64,000 bases of DNA from Begonia masoniana. Lineage: Eukaryota > Streptophyta > Magnoliopsida > Cucurbitales > Begoniaceae. Position 1 is the stretch's first letter; the number at the start of each line of letters is the position of its first letter. Location of the stretch: NCBI GenBank assembly GCA_022432975.1, contig CM039509.1, forward strand, positions 42,070,209 through 42,134,208. Reading direction: 5' to 3'. The position numbers and the translations under genes are program-made. Of the stretch, positions 56,200-64,000 are shown piece after piece. The notes under the pieces are model-generated. The model saw nothing but the letters and a program-made list of their open reading frames with translations, did no database searches and was not told where the DNA came from.

Positions 56200-56414
56200 T
56201 AATTGTAACGTCCCTCATACTATTCCTAATTTCCCGTACGAAATTTTTTTCTTTTCCTTTTATACTTAGCGTTTAAGTGGAAAACAATTTAATAAAACGT
56301 TTAAAACAATTACAAAACAATTATTTAAACCAACATTTAAAATCAACTTAATAACTAACAGAACACTCGGCCAAGGAGGGAGGGGCAAGAGAGTCAAAAC
56401 AGAAAAAGACAAGA

Positions 56415-56466
56415 GGGCCGATCGATCGGCCCATCAATGGGCGATCGATCACCCACAAATGGCCGC
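56415..56466 (-). repeat. Palindromic cluster in unit C
   Basis: GGGCCGATCGATCGGCCC, a perfect 18-bp palindrome, is followed by GGGCGATCGATCACCC. It is the short counterpart of the GCGA-N4-TCGC arrays in units A, B and D. Confidence 0.85.
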
Positions 56467-57227
56467 TCATTTTCTCCCTTCTTTCTTCCAACTTTTACAC
56501 ACTCCAATCACACACAAATACATTCACACTTTACACTTCGCACATCTTTCCCTTCATTAACTTACTTTTAAGCATATCTCGTAACAATACTTCAACTCCC
56601 CTACAGTCCTCACTCCACTAAATCACCCAAAAACCAACTCTAAACACATTTAAAACATAACTCGAATTCATAAAAACGAACTGCGTGGTTCGGTTTAAAA
56701 ACTAAACAATTTCTCCTGTTTCAAAGAAAATACCAAGCAGTTCCATATCGTTCAAATAACTAATTTAACAAAACGCCTTATAAAACAGTTAGCCAACACA
56801 TTTGTACATCAATCTATCAGCTAACCAGAACCAAACATCCTAAAATGTTCTATCTTTACAATCTTCCTACGTTTCTATCTATCAAACCCTCAAAACGTTT
56901 GCTTACATCCCCACGGGTCAAAATCGCACCAACTACGCCAGTGCACTCCCACAGACATCCTTCTTCAACCAGCGTGATCATCTAACAGAGGAACGTCTTC
57001 CTCACCTGTTTCGGGTTCACCTACACCATAAGGACGCCTATGAGAATAAATCTCAGTAAATTCTACGTAAATGACAATGCATGAACATGTATAAACAATT
57101 TTCATAAGTTCCTGTGCATTCATTTCATTTATCATATCGTGCATTCATTTATCATATCGTGCATTCATTTCATTTATCATGTCATACATTCATTTATCAT
57201 ATCATGCATTCAGTTATCATATAGTCA

Positions 57228-57805
57228 TCTCATGTATAGTCGTCTCATTTCAGTCGTCATAGTCGTCTCATTTTAGTCATCCTAGTCGTCTCATTTTAGT
57301 CATCCTAGTCGTCTCATTTCAGTCGTCATAGTCGTCTCATTTTAGTCATCCTAGTCGTCTCATTTCAGTCGTCATAGTCGTCTCATTTTAGTCATCCTAG
57401 TCGTCTCATTTCAGTCGTCATAGTCGTCTCATTTTAGTCATCCTAGTCGTCTCATTTCAGTCGTCATAGTCGTCTCATTTTAGTCATCCTAGTCGTCTCA
57501 TTTCAGTCGTCATAGTCGTCTCATTTTAGTCATCCTAGTCGTCTCATTTCAGTCGTCATAGTCGTCTCATTTTAGTCATCCTAGTCGTCTCATTTCAGTC
57601 GTCATAGTCGTCTCATTTTAGTCATCCTAGTCGTCTCATTTCAGTCGTCATAGTCGTCTCATTTTAGTCATCCTAGTCGTCTCATTTCAGTCGTCATAGT
57701 CGTCTCATTTTAGTCATCCTAGTCGTCTCATTTCAGCATTTCAGTCGTCATAGTCGTCTCATTTTGTCGTCATAGTCGTCTCATTTTAGTCATCCTAGTC
57801 GTCTC
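57228..57805. repeat. 46-bp higher-order minisatellite in unit C
   Basis: A 23-bp monomer (AGTCGTCTCATTT-type) occurs as two alternating variants, one with CAGTCGTCAT and one with TAGTCATCCT. The repeating unit is therefore a 46-bp dimer present about eleven times with very few changes. Confidence 0.93.
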
Positions 57806-58997
57806 ATTTCATTTACATTTCACTTTACTTTCATTCATTATCAGATAGCCATCTCATTTCAGTTCATCACATTTCTTTTTCTTTCATGAAATCTATGCAT
57901 AAATTCGTTTTCATGACGTTTATAAAACAGTGATGCATGACAATATAAGCATAACATAGACATACAGCGTACATACCATCAAACAATACAAGCATAACCT
58001 ATAAAAGGCCTAACCCTAAACTACGCAACCAAAGCGAATAATTACACATAACTCCAAATATCCTCGACAACGAAACACGACATATGGTGTAGGCCTATCG
58101 GCCACAGCAAGTCACGAGAACTTACCTGTCGTCTGTAGCTCGCTGAGTTTGGCACCTCACGTCACATATGGCTCGACCTATGACAAACATTCAAGTTTTA
58201 TTAAAATCAAGCCTACATTCACCAATTACTCTCAAACTACTATTTCTAGCATAATCCAATTAAAACCTAACTAAACGGGCCACTAATTTGGGTTTGGTAA
58301 AAACCGACCCGAAACTTCAAACGTGCATAACTTTTGCGTAGGTTATCGGAATCGAACGATTCTAGCGGCCACGTACTCCTCTAATAACCTATTTTAACCT
58401 GCCAAAAGGAATTTTAAAAAAATGACCGTAACTAGGTCAATTATTGCAAAACCCGATTCTGCCCCTATCCGAAAAATTCCCCTTTTCTGATTTTTCACCA
58501 ATTCTCACCCAATTCCTCACCAATCAACCACCCTCATTCCTAATTAACATAAACTTAACAAAAATCGAAGTTCCAATTCAGAAAACCCGAGGCTCCAAAA
58601 ACCTAGCCCTCAGTTTATAGCTCCTCCCGAGCTGCACACTACTCGGCAGTCCTTGCCAGCACTGAGCTCGGCAATTCGACGCCGAGAGTAGCCAAAAATG
58701 GCCGGTGATCGGAGCTCAATTGAGCTCATCACTCCCGGCCACCAACAGGACCAGAACAGGGCGACGAGAGAGAGAAAAAAAAAACGGGTCCTACCGGTTG
58801 GCTTGTGCGCGGAGACGGGTCGGAGCTGCTTGCCTCTGATGTCTGGCCGGAGAATCGTTGAGCGCCGCCGGTGATCGTCGCGCTCCGTCGATCGTTGGCC
58901 TCCCCCCTCTCTGCCCTGTTCTTCGTTCGCGGGGAACAACTGAATGGCTTCGAGCCATTCAGTTGTTTTTAAAAGAAAATAACATTTTCTTTTTAAA

Positions 58998-59003
58998 AAC
59001 AAC

Positions 59004-59060
<57 letters not shown>

Positions 59061-59062
59061 AA
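58998..59062. repeat. AAT/TAA microsatellite in unit C
   Basis: About 20 trinucleotide units with two interruptions. The leucine- or isoleucine-rich frames across it are artefacts. Confidence 0.95.
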
Positions 59063-59287
59063 CACTAACATTACCATTCTGCCCTTCCAAAAATTCCGTT
59101 AAATCCCGCTCTTAAATTATAAACTTTCGTCAATTGACCCTCACCCCGTACCCGGCTTAATTCTCCACTGAGAATACCCGAACATAATTTAATAAACGTT
59201 TAAGTCACTTTTAATTAAAACGACTATTTTATTATTTAATTCTAAGATCCATAATTTAATTAATTCTAAATTCGAGGGTGTTACAAT

Positions 59288-59690
59288 TGTAACGACCCCT
59301 TTCCCAGCAAGATATTGTCCGCTCTAGGGATTGAGCCGTAGCACAATATCCTCCCCTCACGGCTTTGTTTGGCGAGAACTTCCCGAAAGGTCACCCAACC
59401 TGGGATTGCTCTCGCCGAAGCACTTTTAACTTCAGAGTTCTTATGGGATCCGTTGTCAATTGTGCTCCAAAACGCGTCTTGCTATATTGGGAGGGTCTCT
59501 ATACATATGTTTCATTTCCATATACTTCCCCAAGCGATGTGGGATTGTGACGACCCCCTCTTTACGATCCGGGATTCGCCTATACTAAAGTCTGGGATTC
59601 GCCTACACTCGGCTTAGGTCCCGAGGTTTGCCCCGCAACCCGAGGTTTGCCCCACAGTCATACTCATACGTGCACATTCGGGTAATCACA
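59288..59690 (-). repeat. Cassandra 5' LTR
   Basis: 403 bp, minus strand TGTGATTACCC...GGGGTCGTTACA. 5S-like segment at about 59374-59455. Very close to the other LTR, so a fairly recent insertion. Confidence 0.92.
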
Positions 59691-60116
59691 GGCGCAAACC
59701 ACAACATACTAACCTCTTGGCTACTTCATTTGCACTAAACAACTGCTACACGCCATGTCATCGAGCCAAGTTGTCTTCAGCAATGTGAGGTGGACTTGGC
59801 ATCTTCAATTGGTGGAAAATGGCTGAGCCAAAAAGGGAGAGAAGTTGCTTCTTGCTGGTTTGCTGATGTGGCATGCGCGGGTGGTCTAATTCTCGGCCGA
59901 GTTTCCTCTTTGCTTCACTTCCATGTTTTTGATTCAACCAACTTCCATTCACCATCTATCTTATCGTACATATAATCATAATGACTAAGGATATATGCAA
60001 CTATAAAACATTACATGAAGGCCAATGTTTACCAACAAAATTACAAGACTAAAAGTTTGCCAAAAAAAACAGTAAATAAGTGTTCGGTTACAATTCATTT
60101 TCTAAGGGAGACAAAT

Positions 60117-62722
60117 TGTAATACCCGGCTTTACGAGATATTAATATTTTAATATAAATAGTATTTTTATAAATATGTCAAATTAAATCCGTTTTACGAA
60201 AAAAAAGCGTCATTAGAATCCTAATTATTAATAGGAATTTTAAGAAATTTATGGGATTTTTCGGAGTAATAACGCTATATTTCGAGTAATTAAGTTTCTC
60301 GTAATATAAAAGACATTTTAGTAAAAATAGTAAACGGGGTCCAATTTGCGAACGGACAGTTTTAATAAATCCCAAATAATAAGTTGGACTTATTAGTGAA
60401 ATAAAGAAATTTAGAGAAACCGAATAGTTAGCCGATTAACGAAATGAAGGACGAAACAAAAAGAATTAAGTGCGAAGGGCAAAACGGTAATTTGCCAAAT
60501 CAAATTTATAAAATAAGAGAAAACTCCTTCTCTTCTTCACTTCTTCTCTGCTCCTCGCGAACGCCAGAGAGCTCTGGCGACTTCCTCCCTCACGGCCGTT
60601 TCATTCCGACCTCCGTTTCTCCTCCGATCGATCTCCGTTCTTCACGTTTTCTCGTCCGATCAACGTTCTAGGTAAGATTCTACAGCTTTCGGACGTTAGT
60701 TTTCAGTTTTAACGAAGTTATACGGTTAGGGTTTTCGTTTAGAGTTTCGTTAAAAACGCGATTTAGGGTTCGAGATTGATAGGTTTATCGAGTTTATGGA
60801 TATAAAGGACGTATTGAACGTTATTGGACGAAGTTAAACTAATTTGTGAGAAATGTTAAATTTAATGAATTTCGGGTTTTTGGAAAAAGCTCGTTATTGA
60901 ATGTTTCGTGGAATCGAGCGCGAATTGGTTGTTAAAATGCCTCGATTAATTAAGTTATAACTTTAGAAGAATTTCCTTAGTTAAAGATTTTCTTAATTAG
61001 GACATTAAATTGTTTAAGCTCGTATTAACGACAAATTGATGAAATTGCTTAGGTGAACAACGCTCGTAGACGGAGCTTGAGCTGCAACGGACACGAGGTA
61101 AGTTCTCGTGATCTTCTCTGGCTGATTGGCCTACACCGTACGTCGAAGTCGTCTCGAGGAGTTTTGGTGACGCGTATGTTTAAATTGTTTTGGTTGGGTA
61201 GTTAGGATTAGTTTTGTATAGGTTATGCTTTTAATTGCTTTATTGTCTCGATGGTACGAATCATGTATGTTTACTTTATGTCATATCGAACTGTTCATGC
61301 ATCAAATGTTTTAAAAGAACATAGAAAATGAATTTCTGCACGATGTTTTAAAGAAAATGGCGATGTGGCCTGGAGAGGGGCTTGACCTATTGTGAAGATC
61401 GACTACGGGTTTGTCACAATACCACATCTATTATGTACTCATATAGTTATACAGTTATAGGTCATGCGAGATGGGGCTCAGGCACGGCTGTACGCGTTGT
61501 AAGCGTGTACCCCCCTCCTCTAGCTGGAAAGAGTAGTCCGACCGCTGGATGTGCTCTCTCCGGTTAGGGGGCTAAGATCTCGGTGACACCCACAAAGTAA
61601 AGATAAAGAAAATGCTGCATGATTTCTGAACTCATATGCATAGCATGCATTTACATTTATGAGAGCTTGCTGAGATTTTTATCTCATAGTGTGTCTGTAT
61701 GGTGTAGGTGACTTCGACATAGGTGAGGATGAGATCCCTCCACCTGAGGAGTGATGCAGTTGACGGAGGATGGTCGCGGGAGTGTGATGGCGTAGTCGAG
61801 GCGTATTTTGACCCATGGGACTCATGGTTAGATGTTTTGAGGGCTTTTGAGAATTGTCGGGTTAATGGTTGTATAGAAACATTTTAGGATGCTCGGATCT
61901 GATAGTAGATGGGTTTGAGGTTTTAAATGTTTTTGGAAACTTGTTTTGTAAACTGTTTTTAAAAGCTTTATTGGAATTGTCGGTGATTTAAACAGGAGGA
62001 AATGTATAGTTTTTAAACGGATCCACGCGGTTCGTTTTTATGAAAATGTGTTTCGTTTTAATTTCGTTTCGAGTCGGTTTTGGGATGGTATTTCAGAAGA
62101 CGTATGAGTATGGGGCGTTTGATGTTAAATTGTATTGTGATGGTGTGTGTAATGTTAGTGGTGATTGTAGAAGAAAATTGGTATGTTAAGTGGTTATACA
62201 GGGGGAAAAGAAAGGAGAACCAGAGAAAGGGAGAGCCGAGCTCTCTGGAAGAATTTCCAGAGAGCTTGGCGATCGATCGCCAGGGAGGGCGATCGATCGC
62301 CCCCTGCTTGGTAACTTCTCTGGATTTTTCCAGAGAAGTTGCCGAGCGATCACTGGGCGATCGCTTGGCAGGAAGGTGGATCGCCAGAAGGGCGATCAGC
62401 CAGGCGATCAGTCGCCTGGTAGCGATCGCCGGTTTTGGGCGATCGATCGCCCCTCCATTTTGGTTGCCATTTGTCGATTTTGCCCCTCCTTTTAGCCAAT
62501 TGTTTATGTTTTTAATTGGTCATTTGTTTTAATTATTTTAACATTTTATTAAATTGATTGTTTTCAATTGTTTTAATTTGTTTTTATAATTGATTTTAAA
62601 TTTCGATTTAAGTGGTTTTAAAACATAGATTTCGATTTAGATTCCGCTTAGAGTTTGTTTAAAGTATAAGGATATAAAAAAAATATGTACGGAAAATTGG
62701 GTACAGTATCGGGGTCGCTACA
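60117..62722 (+). mobile_element. Solo-LTR-like unit D (2606 bp), inside the gypsy polyprotein end
   Basis: It starts TGTAATACCCGGCTT like A and B and ends GGGGTCGCTACA, with perfect duplications CAAAT (60112-60116 and 62723-62727). Landmarks: leader ending at donor TCTAG/GTAAG (60671), a 45-nt candidate exon 61053-61097 (acceptor CTTAG, donor GTAAGT), a 19-codon block 61698-61754 (YGVGDFDI...GEDEIPPPEE, stop) and a palindrome array at 62262-62455. It interrupts the gypsy frame a few codons before its stop. Confidence 0.87.
62262..62455 (+). repeat. Palindromic GCGATCGATCGC array in unit D
   Basis: Contains GGCGATCGATCGCC, GGGCGATCGATCGCCC (twice or nearly so), GGCGATCAGTCGCC and two flanking hairpins of the type CTCTGG...CCAGAG. 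Positioned 0.27-0.46 kb before the unit's 3' end. Confidence 0.88.
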
Positions 62723-64000
62723 CAAATCCCTTCTTCAAGTGCTTCCATCTTTGGCTCCCACGATAGTATGTGCAAGGGTTGATCCATGTCCTTTGTGATC
62801 GGCTCCCAATCTAAGTCCTTGAAGAGGTCTTCGAAGCCATCAATACCTGCAAAAGAAATTAGCTTGTTAGTGAAAAGTTTTGATAAGGCTTGTGCCTTGG
62901 TTTGTGATCGAGTGATGGCCTTCTGGGGCACATCATCCTCCCTTGGTAATTGAGGATTTGACCTCAAATCCTTTAATGGGGTCGCCTCGATGTTATCATC
63001 ATCACCTTTGTATGGAGAAAGATCTTGGACATTAAAGGTGGTTGAAATTCTATAGTCTCTAGGCAGCTCAATCTTATAAACGTTATTGTTGATTCTTTCT
63101 AACACCTTGAATGGTCCTTCGGCTCTAGGCATTAATTTGGATCTTCTCTTGGTAGGAAACCTTTCTTTTCTCAAGTGTAACCATACTAAGTCTCCTTCAT
63201 TAAAGATAACTTTGTGGCGTCCTTTGTTGGCTTGTTTGGCTACCCTTTCATTGGTCTTTTCGATGGCTTTGCGTGCAGTCTTGTGTAATTTTTTAACTCG
63301 TTCAGCCTTATCCTCTCCTGATGGATTAGCTAAGTCTTTAAAGGGTAGGGGAATAAGGTCTAGCAGTGTATATGGATTAAACCTATAGGCAACCTCAAAA
63401 GGTGATTGATGAGTAGTGGAATGAAGGGTGCGGTAGTAGGCAAACTCCAAACCTGAAAGTACTATATCCCAGTTAGATAGTTTCTTACCTACAACACTGC
63501 GTAAGAGGGTACCCAGGGTCCTATTGACAACTTCCGTTTGACCATCGGTTTGGGGATGAAAGGAAGTGGTGAAACATAATCTAGTTCCCAACCTTTTCCA
63601 TAAAGTGGTCCAAAAGGCGCTCACAAATTTAGTGTCCCTATCCGACACTATTAAATGTGGGATACCATGCAAGCGAACGATTTCTTTAGAGTATAGGTCA
63701 GCTATTAAGATAGAGTCATCGGTTTTGGCGCAAGGAATAAAATGTGCCATCTTGGAGAATTGATCCACGACCACCATTATAGAGTCCTTACTCCGTGCAG
63801 TTCTTGGTAATCCTAAAACAAAGTCCATATTAACCTCTACCCAATGGTGTGATGGAACGGGTAAATACATGTATAAGCCTTGAGGTAGAACCTTACTCTT
63901 AGCCTTCTTGCAAATCATGCATGTCTCCACCATTCGGTGCAGATCCTTCATCATGTGGGGACAGTAGAAGTGTTCTTTAAATGCGTCTAGGGTCTTTTTC
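62723..64000 (-). pseudogene. Ty3/gypsy integrase and polyprotein C-terminus (partial, interrupted)
   Basis: The frame is open from the window edge. It has the zinc-binding H-H-C-C part (EHFYCPHMM, CMICKKAKS), then the catalytic core (WVEVNMDFVLGLP, with D; IVSDRDTKFVS, with D; SFHPQTDGQTEVVNR, with E), and a C-terminal domain (EGDLVWLHLRKERFP, GPFKVLERINNNVYKIELP, DLSPY). The tail ITRSQTKAQALSKLF follows; no chromodomain is apparent. Solo LTR D interrupts it near the end; across the insertion the original frame stops at 60102-60104. The catalytic residues are intact and no other lesion is visible in this part. Reverse transcriptase, which precedes integrase in Ty3/gypsy, lies beyond the window. 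Confidence 0.9.

Larger units (their letters stand above)
56204..59285 (-). mobile_element. Solo-LTR-like unit C (3082 bp), inside the Cassandra element
   Basis: On the minus strand it starts TGTAACACCCTCG and ends GAGGGACGTTACA, resembling B and D at the 3' end (GGAAA...GTAC run, then short terminal block). The insertion lies at the junction of the Cassandra internal region and 5' LTR. Because that LTR also starts TGTAACG-like on the plus strand, the target duplication is obscured. A candidate 52-nt exon at 58126-58177 and a 22-codon block at 56965-57030 (YGVGEPET...GEEDVP, stop) match the other units in order. Confidence 0.78.
55727..59690 (-). mobile_element. Cassandra TRIM element with 5S rRNA-like LTRs, split by solo LTR C
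   Basis: Two ~404-bp LTRs (55727-56130 and 59288-59690) flank an internal region of only about 75 bp (56131-56203). The internal region has a purine tract (minus strand CCCCGGAGGGGGG) at one end and the tRNA-iMet primer site TGGTATCAGAGCC at the other. Each LTR contains, on the minus strand (element sense), a segment resembling 5S rRNA, including the GGTGACC box region and GAACTCCGAAGTTAA-like sequence. Flanks GGTGC and GGCGC give a 5-bp duplication with one mismatch. This combination is diagnostic for Cassandra. It encodes no protein. Confidence 0.92.
55200..64000 (-). mobile_element. 3' part of a Ty3/gypsy element with nested Cassandra and solo LTR D (runs off the window)
   Basis: Integrase and the polyprotein end are at 62723-64000. 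The same frame resumes across solo LTR D to a stop at 60102-60104. Noncoding 3' sequence (59691-60101) leads into the Cassandra insertion and continues at 55200-55726, where TATAAAT (minus strand, about 55645-55655) suggests LTR promoter sequence. The left limit is approximate because the LTR end was not identified. Confidence 0.65.

Noticed and set aside
57228..57805. CRISPR-like array
   Set aside because: The units are contiguous 23-bp tandem repeats with no unique spacers, in a plant LTR.
58610..59115. 155-codon frame with a long leucine run
   Set aside because: The leucine run is the TAA/AAT microsatellite read on the minus strand; the rest is the unit C leader.
62080..62532. 150- and 101-codon frames at the unit D 3' end
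   Set aside because: They read through the GCGATCGATCGC palindrome array and have no counterpart in units A, B, C or E.

Overview
This is plant nuclear DNA, most likely from a eudicot. The evidence is intron-containing genes with GT-AG junctions, a CONSTANS-like B-box/CCT gene, a Cassandra-type 5S-bearing TRIM element, Ty1/copia and Ty3/gypsy retrotransposons primed by tRNA-iMet, a Mutator-like element and an hAT element. There are no bacterial or organellar features. Roughly four fifths of the window is transposon sequence, much of it nested, around a small host-gene island at about 34.9-48.4 kb.

Layout. 1-10017: a nearly complete SIRE-type copia element with extra ORF3, cut by the left window edge and carrying several coding lesions. 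10018-10450: the 3' end of another copia element. 10451-31390: one Mutator-like element (MULE) with about 0.7-kb terminal inverted repeats and a 9-bp target duplication. It holds two convergent genes: an intact-looking GRF zinc-finger/membrane-anchor gene (+) and a dead transposase (-). Between them sits a truncated second SIRE-like element whose ORF3 is split by a 2.4-kb solo LTR. The transposase is split by a coding-free LTR element (LARD-like, minus strand, two 1106-bp LTRs), which itself contains two more solo LTRs. 31615-34936: a gag-protease-only copia element (TR-GAG type, minus strand).

36890-45264: two host genes, both on the minus strand: a COL9/COL10-type transcription factor gene with four coding exons, and a four-exon gene that may be a proteasome-assembly-chaperone-like protein. 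The COL promoter side carries a ~0.75-kb tandem duplication. 48452-54192: an hAT element (minus strand) with a degenerate transposase, a 1.69-kb internal tandem duplication and a gypsy fragment inserted in its BED-finger region. About 55.2-64 kb: the 3' part of a minus-strand Ty3/gypsy element, interrupted by a Cassandra TRIM (itself split by a 3.1-kb solo LTR) and by another 2.6-kb solo LTR.

The most interesting signal is a family of five 2.4-3.1-kb solo-LTR-like units, four with perfect 5-bp target duplications. Each carries the same candidate split transcript (pyrimidine-rich first exon in the copies where it was traced, a 45-52-nt internal exon, then a short block ending in a stop) and a copy-specific repeat cassette near the 3' end. 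Two further architectures deserve attention. Inverted copies of the LTR minisatellite lie upstream of ORF3 in both SIRE-like elements. The MULE inverted repeats contain a noncoding first exon and splice donor that appear to serve both MULE genes. All coordinates of splice sites and element ends were read by eye; no alignment or database search was run.
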